From contig JAGUCH010000004.1 of the NCBI GenBank assembly GCA_019096065.1, positions 806,001 to 870,000 on the forward strand: a stretch of DNA of 64,000 bases, read 5' to 3'. How positions within the stretch are numbered: the first letter of the stretch is position 1; each line of letters starts with the position of its first letter. Below are positions 44,591 to 54,702 of this stretch, piece after piece. Origin of the DNA: Paracyclopina nana. Its lineage: Eukaryota > Arthropoda > Copepoda > Cyclopoida > Cyclopettidae. The notes under the pieces were generated by a model. The model had not been told where the DNA came from. It was given only the letters and a program-made list of their open reading frames with translations, and did not search any database. A program made the translations under genes and the position numbers.

Positions 44591-46743
44591 CACAAGCCAG
44601 AGAGCGAGTGCGCGCTGTCACTAAAAATTCCAAAAAATTGGAGGCGTCCTTAAAACAGACGCGACCACATCTAGTTTGAGGCGGTTTTACCCCTTTGTTA
44701 AAGCAAGCTGAAGTCTAGACCGAAACAGCCCAAGAATTCCAAGGGAACAGTCTGCCCTAAAGCTATAACAATGCACACCAATAGGAAAAACGTAGCGCTT
44801 ATATTATAACATCCTGGCCCGCGTCAGGGTGCAATTATATAAGGGGTGTGGCGCCACCTAGAGACCAAGGGGCCCGCGCCCATTTGAAAACGTTTTCGCT
44901 AAATTAGCAGATAATTTTGCAAAATAAGCAGACTGCAAACTAAAACATTGTAGTTTTGCTCGGGAAAAAGATATCCAAAAGCGACTGGATTTGTCAAAAT
45001 TCTGCCAAATTCTAATAAATGCTGAGTAGCCTTTGCAGAACTTTCCCTACAAGATATGTACACGTATGGAAATTTGAGCATTAAGGTAAACTAAGCTAAA
45101 GTTCTTGCTCGGTCAGCTGAACAAGCTTCTATATAAAAAAGCTGACTTATATCAAAAAATCTGTCTATGATATTTTGGGTGCAGTGACCACTGAAACCAT
45201 TAGTAAAAGTGTGCTGGCTGCAACGTATGTGACGTAGCCGTAGCCTCCAGGGGGCGCGACTATCCCCATATAACTGTGGCAAGGATGATGCATATTTTAT
45301 GCAACAACCTAGTACCTGAAACAGTACATCATTGGTGCCGTTATGCATGGCTTAATAAGTTGACCAGACCAATACTGAGTTTGGCAAGGAGTTTATAGAA
45401 AACATCCGGACTTGATTATGTATTCAAAGATAGATATCATGATGCTTGGTCATGAATTGAGCTAGAACCTACTGGAAACCATACTTTATTATCTTTTTGT
45501 TCCTCGTCTGGTTCTATGGTTTTGCCCTGGGACCAGATTGAGTTGCAAAGGTGACTGATGCCGCAGAGTACGCGCCTTATAAAAAGGCCGATAATTGCTC
45601 TAGTAGCTCTTGCTTTTCCGTCCTATAACCGAGCTATCTGTACTGGTACTCAGTCACAAATAAGCGCACAATTTTTATGTGGCCCCATTTTGGGCCTTTA
45701 ATGATAACTAGACAAAGCTATAAGGTAAAGCTTTACAATGAAAACAATAAACAGTGAGTGCTCGTTTACCATTACATGGAAACAAATAAATAGTACTCAA
45801 ACAGGTTAAGTGTCTGCGCCTAAAGTTGGCCTTTAGCGAGCCAGAAGTTTTGGGTTGGATGAGGGACAATGACCCTCCTGAACAGACAATGAACTACCAT
45901 GAATTGAGTAATGGTTATTGCTTGGCAAAAAACATTATTGAACGTCTTCCCCGCTGTGTGGTTTTGCTAGAAGATGAGAATAATGGCAGACACTGCCCAT
46001 AAAAAGTAATGGTACGGCAGACAGTAAATGGTTAAAACGTTACAAACGTTGCGGTTAATAGTACTGAGGGTTGCGCCAGAGGGCGCTCCATGACTCGTTG
46101 ACTATGCTGCACCTGAAAATTACTGCCTGCCTGCGAAGCGAAACCTGAAATAATAGCTTTGCAGGTATGTGCTTGGGGCTGTAATATATAGCCTTCTTTA
46201 CTGTAGCTGCAGGTGGCTTAAAAATGGCTATTCATGCTACAAGTATGAGAATGTTCAATGTAAATGAGAAAATGGTTTGATGGTTGCTAAACAAAAATGT
46301 ACGAACAAACCATTACTTTATGACAACTTTGTGCTTGTCTGCTTCTGGGGTTCTGCCCCCAGGAGTAGGTACCGTGCAGTAGCATTCAGTGGTCTGTCAT
46401 GTAGCAGTACACTGGAATCTTACTAAAAGCTTCCAGTTAGAAAGCGCTTAATATAAGCTTATGGCCATAGGACCACTGTCTGCTAAAGGTCACACAATTT
46501 TTGTAGGGCTTCGAGCCCATTATAATGTATTATGTGTGGCCTAAGAACACTTATGATGCTTATAAAAAATTTGAAGAAAAATTAATGTTCTATGAGCAAT
46601 AATGTTAAGCGTGGAGGCTAGTAAAGCTAGCTGACATGATGCTACTATAATTTTGCACTTCCTGTAAATCATTCGATTTTAGGGCTCGACCACTGTGCAA
46701 AATGGGGCGATCTGATCTGGAACGTGTTACTGAGGCTCCAGAC

Positions 46744-46851
46744 TTAGCTGAAAATAACTTTCTCAGTGAAAGAAGTAAGCTTGCCCACCAACAAAATGAT
46801 CGCTAATATAATGGCGATAAAGAATGCGAGATAAGCTGTGTACGCTGGCAT
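46744..46851 (-). CDS. Possible transmembrane microprotein (35 aa)
   Basis: ATG at 46849-46851 (context AAAATGCC) opens 35 codons with one strong hydrophobic helix (YLAFFIAIILAIILLVG) and a short basic end. A TATA-like TATATATTG lies about 110 bp upstream on the same strand. It is inside the repeat region and antisense to the element, like genes A and B. It could be chance. Confidence 0.3.
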   Translation of the reverse strand: MPAYTAYLAFFIAIILAIILLVGKLTSFTEKVIFS

Positions 46852-48431
46852 TTTACTTGCTTGCGCCTTATGAGCATAAAGGTTAGTACAGCAGTGAAGC
46901 TCGCTAGATGGTGCCGCTAGCCAAAGGAGTGGCTGGAACGGACAGTAAAGTTCGCAATATATAGAAGGTGTAGCGAAGGAACTATTTCCATTTGCTTCAT
47001 CGACAAAATATGACCTAGAGGGATCATGAATGCGCATATGCTTTGTGGATAAGAACTACGTAACACGCTATACTTTGAGAAGTGTGCAAACGAGGAGCTT
47101 ATCGCCATATTGTACGTAAAGAAAATGTGCATCAATAAAGGCATTTAACTTTGTGACTCTTTTTGTGCTTGGGGTTCTGCCCCCTACAAGCCAAATGAGA
47201 CGCTGCCGTAATAGTGGCCATAAGCTGAGTAGTTGCCTCTCCACCTCAGGTTAGTCTCATAAATGAGCTCTTGGCAAATGGCGCTAATTACGCGAAGGCA
47301 GTTAATTTCTGTGGGGCTCAAAAGCGAGCCCTATCATTAAAATATAAAATATGAGGGCAGTGACCTGGAAAGGTTCTGAGAATGCTGATGTGAAAAAGAG
47401 CTCATGATAATAACTGATGCCGCTTATGCGCCAATGAGGATGCAAATATCTTCTTAGCATTCAGCCTAAGAACGAAACGTTGTGAATATAAATTACCCCT
47501 GTGTTAGTGCTAGGGGGCGCCACGGGTGGTAATCGTGAATCATAAATTTCACTAGTAACACCATGCCACTATAGCGTAGAGGCATAAAAGCCAAGGAGCA
47601 GTACATTAATGTGGACCTATTATTAATGTGCATTGGGGACCTTTTCGAAGCCTTGAAAGGCGTCGAGGCTAATGTGTACTGTTTCTTTTACCAAAAGAGA
47701 AAATAAGACTGATGAAAAGATGGTACCGCGGTGTGTGCTAAACAGACTATCTTTTTGTTCACTTTTTGTTCCTAGTCTCAGTTTGGGTTTTGCCCCTTTC
47801 TTGAGCTAAGGTGCGTGAGGCATCTGGGATCAGAAGAATAAAGCAATGCTCCAGGGGCTAGTCCCTTGGTTTATGGGCTTGAACCTTCTTCTTTTCTCTG
47901 CTTATGACACCTGATTTCGGATCCCTCCGCGCATCCGTATTTTTGTTGGGCGATAGCGCCCCTTATTATAGCTAATATGGAAAGTAATCTACTCGTCGCA
48001 CCGTACAGAATTTTATGTGCAAGTGCTGAACCGAGTACGAGAAGGTTATTGTTATTACCTGCTCACGTGAGGTGACGAGATAAGACCTTAACCTCTGATT
48101 TTCGGCTATGGCTTTCTACCTGTGGAGCTAATTATAATGTGCGTGACAAACGCTGTAAATGTAGCTTTTCGTTAAGATGCTTGAGAAAATGCAAAGCTAC
48201 TATACACAAACATGAGAATATCGTAGTCGGCAAGGCTCGAGTTATGCCATGCTAGTGTAAATATGATATGATAAGATGAGGCAGGCAAAGCAAATCGGCA
48301 CTCGAAGAAGCCGTAGTTTTTGCTGAGGCTTTGGCAATGAATGGATGAGTCAGCAAAACATAGGTTGCTCAGCTCAGAAAACGCGAAATGATGTGCGATG
48401 ACTCAGATATCAAAAGTAGGGCGAAACTGGC

Positions 48432-49120
48432 TTTATTGCCCGAAAGGGAGGTGAGGCCGGGCCCGGCGGGAAGGTGGGCCGGGGGTGCGCCCTGTTGCCC
48501 CTCCTCGCATCCAGACAGTTCTGAAAGAATAAAAACAGTGTCAAGGGTAATTCCGTTAAGCCTGATAAGGACACTTACTACACCACGCCCTCGAGGGGGT
48601 CCTCGGTCTCGGGGATCCCGCAGAGGCTGAGGACCCAGCGGGTCGCCCGGGGGAGCTCCTCTGGCTCGGCCCAGAAGCGGCTGACGAGCCGGTACAGCCC
48701 CCGGGGCTTGGCCCGGTTGACCCAGACCAAGCCCGGGAGCACCACCCCATAATAGGCGGCCGCCGCTGCCACGTTTATGGCGATGCCCTAGAGAATCTCT
48801 TCGGCCTGCAATGAAAAGGAAGATCACTAATGGAATCTAATCTGTTATGAAAAGAACTTACAACACCATCCCCCTGGCAGGTCTGGCCTTGAAGGCCCGC
48901 TAGCTGGCCTGCGGGCTCCTGGGGCAGCAGGACCGCGGACTCGGCCGCGGCCTGCCCCCCTTCGACGGGAAGGTGGGCGGGGGCAGCCGTCGCTGCTGCT
49001 GCTGCTGTTGATTGTTCTTGAGACTGTAAAACATAAAATGTTGTTTTACGAATAAGATTGCACTGGAATTTAAAGATTTCTGTTTGCACTTACGAAAAAA
49101 CCGTCCAAAAACGGGGCCAT
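48432..49120 (-). CDS. Cassette gene A: small GC-rich single-pass protein, spliced, internal TAG
   Basis: Exons 49120-49094 (MAPFLDGFF), 49023-48862 and 48805-48579, with a fourth exon from 48520 to the AATAAA at 48437-48432. All introns are GT-AG and 56-70 bp. Exon 2 is Ala/Pro/Gln-rich. Exon 3 opens with five codons and then an in-frame TAG at 48790-48788, after which the same frame encodes a membrane segment (YYGVVLPGLVWV), a basic stretch and PLEGVV. The stop is split by the last intron (TA|A). The homologue A' has the same exon layout, the same internal TAG and the same split stop. Either the TAG is read through or an acceptor at CTCTAG removes it. Family unknown. A conserved CTGGTAGCGC lies upstream of both copies. 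Confidence 0.7.
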
Positions 49121-49503
49121 TTTGGGAAGAATGCTAACTGAAGCGCTACCAGGTAATTTGTCACTTATATGAGTAAGAAGTTAACCAAAAGTGCCAAAAT
49201 AAAAGGAACACTTGCGTTAGCTCATAAAGCAGTCCTGACTGCTATGCCGGCATTCTTGGTTGATGTAACTACCACACTTGGCGGTATTGAACTTGTGTTA
49301 TGAATATATGACTATTAGGGCATTAGTGCTTTTATTAGTTTATTGGGTCTGGCAATGCTTATGTAAATAAAAACAATAACATAGTGCTAAAACAGACCGC
49401 ATAAAATGAAGAATTTCCACCCGAAAAGTTGAACTTGACGAGTGGGATGACTAAGTGTAAGACTATTGGGCCCCGCGAGGTCTGATGAGGTCGCCATGGA
49501 TCA

Positions 49504-50512
49504 CTAATTGGTGGGCTCTGCAATAGTGCTTGACAATGCGTGGGTGGCCTCGTTTGGAAGTTCTTGGATCACTGCCCCAGTGGTCCTCGGGACATTGACG
49601 TAGAACTGGCTCCGGTTGCGGCGCCTTTTGTTCCTTCTCTGCTTAGAGCGTTGGCTTTCATCTGTTTGCCCCTGTAAAAAAGGCACCTGATGAGGATCCA
49701 AGGTACACAAAACGCATGGAGTAGACATCTTCATTGAGCTTTGATCCCATTAAGAAAACAAACGATTACTTACTTGTCCCAGTGGCCGCAGCACATCATA
49801 GATGGGCTCGTTCAATGAGGGGCGTGAAAAGGTGGTGACATGGTAAGGGGGCGTGCCTCCACGTACCCAGATCATGTTATCAAAATTGGACATTGGCACT
49901 GAAGGCAACGGTCTCCTACTCATAGTATCGTAAAGTTCCGGGAAAGAGGGGTTTGCCAATGGCAAGGCCAGAGGCTCCAGCTCAACCTGGTCAATGACCT
50001 CTGCGTTCTCAACGCAGGCTCGGCATAGACAGCACCGCTTGCACCTCTTGTACAGGCGGTACATGAAGCATGTGACCATGATTAGGAGAAGCTGCAATGG
50101 CGAGGGAAAGTATTAATGTCTAGCCTTGCTTAAATTCTATGGTCATAATTGGACTCACCAAAATGATCACTAGGGCCGCTACCAGGCCAACCCAATCCTG
50201 AACGCTGTACCGATCGAATTCGAAGAAACTTCGGGATGACGGTACAGAGGGGTCGACCTCCGCAGTATCCTTTGGAGCGGACTCCGTAGAGGTTGCAACC
50301 TCAGGGAAAGGACTAGTAGAGGCCGTGGTAACCCTAGTTGGGGGTGCTGCAGTCGCCATTGTTGAAGTTCTTGTCCAAGACTCGGGCAAGGTCCACCTAG
50401 TGGTGGTTGCAAGGGTCCTTGCAGTGGGACGAACAGTCGTTGGCAATGTGCTAGTCATTGCTGTTGTAGTTGTAGCCGCCGTAGTGGTGGTGGGCAACTG
50501 GAGGAAACCCAT
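49504..50512 (-). CDS. Cassette gene B: Thr-rich membrane protein, spliced
   Basis: Exons 50512-50159, 50091-49774 and 49671-49504 (GT-AG introns of 67 and 102 bp, phase 0) give 279 residues. The N-terminal ~90 residues are Thr/Pro/Ser-rich, a mucin-like ectodomain. One membrane segment spans the first splice junction (DWVGLVAALVIIL then LLLIMVTCFMY), followed by a Cys/Arg-rich juxtamembrane stretch, tyrosine-containing cytoplasmic motifs (EPIYDVL) and a very basic segment in exon 3 (RRNKRRRNRS). No clear signal peptide, so a further 5' exon is possible. An AATAAA lies at about 49336 on this strand. Antisense to the retroelement; diverges from gene C. Family unknown. Confidence 0.7.
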
Positions 50513-50839
50513 GACTTATGTATATAAACAACTGTAAAGTTGGGCTATTATAAGTTCAAGGGTTGATATGCCGCTAAAGACTGCGTGAAAGCTGACCAGG
50601 GCATTGCCTTTTATGCAAGAGAGCTTGACGTATGTCGCAAGACCGAGTCTTGAGCAGTGGAATTTGTTGACTCAGCAGCTTGGAGACAAGAGCAACAAAT
50701 TCAGCGGGGAGAAATGATTCACCCAGGCAACGAGAAAATTGCGCACTATAATATGAACGTGCTGGAGAAATTATGGTAATAATAACGCTGTGAGGCGCTG
50801 TTGGTTACCTGGTTGAGAGCTATAAAAGAAGGGGTGGAA
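50513..50839. promoter_or_regulatory. Bidirectional B/C promoter region
   Basis: 327-bp gap between divergent genes B and C; the outer element keeps the arrangement with a gap of 364 bp (59078-59441). TATAAAAG at 50821-50828 points toward C. No CTCF-like motif seen here. Confidence 0.5.
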
Positions 50840-52438
50840 ATGAGCAGGTTCCAGTCTATGATGAACACTGCTGCCGATACCACCCTCCCCAGCCTTGCCA
50901 AACTTGGTGAAGCTTTGCCTGAAAACGAGATGGATTCAAAAAAGAATGTTGAAGTCCGAAAGGTTGACGTGGTCATGATCCCGCAGATAGAGGATCATGA
51001 ACATGAGGCTTTGCTTATGGAAGAGGTACCTGAGGGTGTGGCCCCTGGTGCAATCGATCAGGATGCCTACCGGGCTAATGCCCAGTTTTGGGATGAAGAA
51101 AGTGCAGGGTTAGACCAGATGGCGCTCTTTGCTGATGCCCAAACTGGCGATGAAGCTGATGAGGCAGAGGGACATCCCTTACATGTGAGAGGAGGGGATG
51201 CTCCAAGGAAGGACTCTGGTGATCAGGTTATCCATGAGAATGTAGAACATGAGGTTGCAATTGTGACTCAGGCTCCTAATGCTAGAGTTCTGACTGAAAA
51301 AATGGATCAGGATGATGAAGGACCAGCACCTACTCACAATGGTGAGGTAGCCCGTGCTGACCCTAGATTGATGAGGCCTTGCATAGTTGAGCTCCCCCTT
51401 GGGGATGAAGCTGTGAGGCTAAGGTATCCTGTGGCGTATCAGGACTTGATCCGCCCTCCATTTCCGGATACTGTCAAGACTTATAACCGTCAAGCAATGG
51501 CTGTACGGGAGTTGGTCCAGAGGGGCTATAACGAAGCCATGTTAAAAGTGGCTGTTAGCAATGCTCCGATGGTTAGCCGTGAACGAGCCTTCGATGTCAC
51601 GGTACGGTGCAATGGTGAGGTCCTGGAGCAACCGGACTTTCGTCGCCCACTCAAGGTGTGTAACTTTGAAACCTTCGAGTTACAATTAAAGCCAGTTAGC
51701 GAGGGAGGACCGCTACCAGACTTTGTGGTGGTTTTCTTGATGTTGGGGACGCTCCCAGTCTTCAATTTGCCAAAGGAGGCTGCGTTCAATGACACCTATC
51801 ATCGACGCACGAATGTAAGGGATTGGGCTGCGATTCAAAGCCCCTCTGCACTTAGCTACGCAGTCTACAATGTCCAAGGAAGAGACGGTGCCAGAGTACC
51901 TGTTGTGGTATCCAAGCATCTGGCTAAACATGGCGTTGTTCAACTGAAGCCAACACTGGATAGGTCTTTTGCCAATGCCAGGCTTTTTATGGATGTAAGC
52001 TCACCTTACTTCCAGTTGCATGTTGGAACCCCATCTTGCCTAATGCATGAGGTTGCCCAAGCTCCTCGAAGAATCGATATCAAGGTCGACTTGACTGCCA
52101 TGCTGCCCCGCGAGGTGGGCAGGTTTGTGGAACGAGTTGAGCGCTCTAACCCCCAAGCGATGCGTTTCATCTCTGGGGCCCGCTCACTGAAGGTAGCCGA
52201 AATACAGGATCGGCCACAGAAAAACCGTCGAGGTACCCGCACTTACTTGGAGGCGGCGACTAATCAATCTGCTGGGGCCATGTCTATTAAACAAGGAGCT
52301 CCAAAAGCGAAACGTACCAAGGGCGACAAGGAAAAGGCTCGATTGGGCCAATTAATTGTAGCCAAGATGGAGACGCTATCATCAACTGACTTGAAGTCCT
52401 TTGGAGCGGCGATAAATAAGTTTGTTGACCAATTCTAA
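50840..52438 (+). CDS. Cassette gene C: unrecognised soluble protein (532 aa)
   Basis: Start chosen at the ATG at 50840 because GGAAATGAGC is shared with the start of the outer homologue C'; the upstream codons are not conserved. The first ~190 residues are acidic and variable. A conserved core follows, with DLIRPP, FDVTVR, RRPLKV, PVVVSKH and SPYFQLHVG blocks shared with C', and then a basic NLS-like KAKRTKGDKEK and a C-terminal helix ending FVDQF. No membrane segment, zinc knuckle or known fold is recognised. It may be a structural (matrix or nucleocapsid-like) or regulatory protein. It is intronless and carries its own TATA-like box. Confidence 0.75.
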   Translation: MSRFQSMMNTAADTTLPSLAKLGEALPENEMDSKKNVEVRKVDVVMIPQIEDHEHEALLMEEVPEGVAPGAIDQDAYRANAQFWDEESAGLDQMALFADAQTGDEADEAEGHPLHVRGGDAPRKDSGDQVIHENVEHEVAIVTQAPNARVLTEKMDQDDEGPAPTHNGEVARADPRLMRPCIVELPLGDEAVRLRYPVAYQDLIRPPFPDTVKTYNRQAMAVRELVQRGYNEAMLKVAVSNAPMVSRERAFDVTVRCNGEVLEQPDFRRPLKVCNFETFELQLKPVSEGGPLPDFVVVFLMLGTLPVFNLPKEAAFNDTYHRRTNVRDWAAIQSPSALSYAVYNVQGRDGARVPVVVSKHLAKHGVVQLKPTLDRSFANARLFMDVSSPYFQLHVGTPSCLMHEVAQAPRRIDIKVDLTAMLPREVGRFVERVERSNPQAMRFISGARSLKVAEIQDRPQKNRRGTRTYLEAATNQSAGAMSIKQGAPKAKRTKGDKEKARLGQLIVAKMETLSSTDLKSFGAAINKFVDQF

Positions 52439-52703
52439 ACATATGTATTTTGATTTTGGTGTAGATATGGATTATGAGTTTTGATCAACTTGCTAAAGGA
52501 CCTCGGGTTCTAAGTAGGTTAGACTCGAGATATACGGTATTATAAAGTAAGATATGGTCTTGTGCGCACCTGACTATACTAATAAATGTTTGGTGGGGAA
52601 GGCTGGCTCGCTTGCCTTACCCGAAACAAGTACCTGTTGTACATATAAGGCGGCGTGGGCCTGGGGCCTAGTCAGTTTGTGCTTGACATTCGCTGAGTTA
52701 ATA

Positions 52704-54587
52704 ATGTTGGTGCTTGTGCTTTTGACTTTGTCTGTGCCCATAATCAACGGCCGGGCTGCATCTAATGCACTATTAGATGGACCGGTATGTCACAAAGGGC
52801 ATGCCTTGGTCCCTGTGCGCGTGGTTTATCATCCTAAGCCTGATAAAAAAGCTATGATCATAGACACTGGTAATTTCCGCCAGCTCCTTGAAAAGACCCT
52901 TGACTCGGTGAATGTGCTCGAGGATGGTGTGGGACGATTAACAGAGGAGGTTCCTACAACTCAGACTCCCACTGATGTAGTGACCTACCAAGATAGAGAA
53001 TATGTGGGTGTTAAGGCTCCGCCAACGAAATTGGATGAGGAGTGTAAAACACTAGGACTTGATTTTAACTCGTTTATTCCGGAAAACCAAGTTGACATGG
53101 ACAGAACATTAGAACTTTTGACTCAAGCAGCAGATTCTAATACTGCAACTACCTTCACGTTTTGTTTGAAGTTTCGTTTCATTGGGAACTCTCCAGTTTC
53201 ACTGGATGGACGTGTTCCTTTTGATAGAATTCCATGGAAAGAAGTTCCCAAAGCTTCCATCAAACCTGGATTCCCATGCATAACAGGGAAGTTTGCTGAT
53301 AAAAAACTAGTAGAGGCCACGTCACATCTTTTTGACGGCACAAGCCCGGTGGGAACTATTTGTGTAAGGCATAAATACGCCATTAATCATAAGGGCCAGA
53401 TAAGCCATAAATTGTCCAAGGCCAAAAGTATGGTAAACCATGCTTTGACCGCTCTTAATAACCTTGCTGAAGCTGGTCGCACTACAAAATTTACTGAAGG
53501 AATGATGAAGAAAGTCAAACTTCTGGTCATTCCGGATAATATTAGTTTAGCAGTACACATGCTACGAAAGGTTAGTGACGCATTTGTAAAGCTTGGCTAC
53601 TTGCCCAGAGATTACAAGGAAGTGCTAGCGATGGTGGAACAAATAGTTACCTTTGCTAGAAACATTAGGCAGGTTGACAAGCGATTCAGTCTGCCCCGAG
53701 TTAACATAGCTAGTGATTTGGAGAACCAAGCTGTGACAAATAGTGTGTATGATCCACTAACTAATACTGAAGTGGTGGGCGATAGTGTATCTCAGGGAAT
53801 GGTGAGTTTCCACAGTCTGGATCCTGAACCCGAAGTGACATTTAAAGTAGTGTCTAGAAGTGTTCATGGACAAGTGTTAGCGGACACATTCTTAACAAAA
53901 TATAAAGATATGGCTTATGTCACTAAGGATCTACCTATTTATGGAGATTGCTATATGCATGATGCCAATGTCACTGTGTGTGGTCATAAGCTTGTTACAA
54001 TACCATACGGAGCCCAACAGTGTGCCAAGTTATTATTGGGCTTAGCTTTGGGTGACCCTTTTTCCGAGTGTAACATGGTCCCACTGACTGATAATACATT
54101 GGAAGAAGTGGCTTGCCATGAGTACAGAGGGTTCCTGAACGTCATCAAGGACACTTCTATAAACAGAACTTGCTTAAATGACTTTAAGAATTCCATAACT
54201 TTAGTGCCTGGCTCGTACCAAGTGCTGAGCCATTGCCTGGTCACGATGGGAAGTTATAGTACTGGGTATGAAGACTCCCCATGGGAAAGTGACATTTTGA
54301 AGTTCTTTACAAAGTTTCCAGAGGAAGAGCCACTGGGTTTGTTTGACCATTGGAAAATCATACTAATTATAAGCACACTTTCAGGCTTTATTATAATTTT
54401 GTTAGTCTGCATCCTAGTGTGGAAACGTCGGGCACTAATCCGCAAATGCTGTGGAGAGCCTGATTATGTTGAACCAAGAGCTGGGCGCCGGCGGATTAAT
54501 GCCAGGCGCCTTGACAATGGAAAGGACCCCATGGAAATGGGATTGATGGGTGGAAAAAACAAACTTGGGGCTGCTACGTTAGTATAA
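52704..54587 (+). CDS. Cassette gene D: envelope-like type I glycoprotein (627 aa)
   Basis: Start taken at the ATG at 52704, because the signal peptide there (MLVLVLLTLSVPI) aligns with the start of D'; the frame is open further upstream to 52554. A TATAAGG at 52648 lies about 56 bp upstream, as in D'. Conserved Cys residues, several N-x-T/S sites, one membrane helix near 550-574 and a ~50-residue basic Cys/Arg-rich tail indicate a surface glycoprotein. The last residues TLV resemble a class I PDZ ligand and are kept in D'. Position beside the 3' LTR is that of env. No furin site or fusion peptide recognised; family unknown. Confidence 0.75.
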   Translation: MLVLVLLTLSVPIINGRAASNALLDGPVCHKGHALVPVRVVYHPKPDKKAMIIDTGNFRQLLEKTLDSVNVLEDGVGRLTEEVPTTQTPTDVVTYQDREYVGVKAPPTKLDEECKTLGLDFNSFIPENQVDMDRTLELLTQAADSNTATTFTFCLKFRFIGNSPVSLDGRVPFDRIPWKEVPKASIKPGFPCITGKFADKKLVEATSHLFDGTSPVGTICVRHKYAINHKGQISHKLSKAKSMVNHALTALNNLAEAGRTTKFTEGMMKKVKLLVIPDNISLAVHMLRKVSDAFVKLGYLPRDYKEVLAMVEQIVTFARNIRQVDKRFSLPRVNIASDLENQAVTNSVYDPLTNTEVVGDSVSQGMVSFHSLDPEPEVTFKVVSRSVHGQVLADTFLTKYKDMAYVTKDLPIYGDCYMHDANVTVCGHKLVTIPYGAQQCAKLLLGLALGDPFSECNMVPLTDNTLEEVACHEYRGFLNVIKDTSINRTCLNDFKNSITLVPGSYQVLSHCLVTMGSYSTGYEDSPWESDILKFFTKFPEEEPLGLFDHWKIILIISTLSGFIIILLVCILVWKRRALIRKCCGEPDYVEPRAGRRRINARRLDNGKDPMEMGLMGGKNKLGAATLV

Positions 54588-54702
54588 AGCTAAAGTTTTG
54601 TTGTATCACTTATCATTTACTATATGAGCGATCTAGTCACCTTTTTTCATATTTTAGTTCATAAAATGATGACAAAAGCTGAAAAAGTTTGGGCCGGGGT
54701 AA
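54588..54702 (+). other. Inner giant element polypurine tract region
   Basis: GCTGAAAAAGTTTGGGCCGG starts near 54679 and leads to GGGGTAA just before the 3' LTR. The outer element has a matching GCTGAAAAAGTTAGGGCCGG tract. Confidence 0.75.

Larger units (their letters stand above)
42649..48431. repeat. Non-coding region of diverged ~830-bp tandem units
   Basis: Three motifs recur in the same order and spacing. (i) YAGRKGGCGC CTCF-like at 45248, 46077, 46905 (one mismatch) and 47511, with outliers at 44851 (inverted) and 47956 (inverted, one mismatch). (ii) CTTTTTG...TCTGCCCC, with its TGCCC 273-284 bp further on (45532, 46354, 47178, 47790). (iii) A GGGCTC...GAGCCC-type hairpin 408-433 bp on (45681, 46506, 47313). 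Between motifs the units have diverged. Other short repeats occur near 43168 and 43613. No convincing protein gene; one 35-codon transmembrane microORF is listed separately. Confidence 0.6.

Noticed and set aside
52554-52703. Upstream 50-codon extension of gene D
   Set aside because: The TATAAGG box at 52648 lies inside it, and D' starts at the residue matching 52704, which also opens a good signal peptide.
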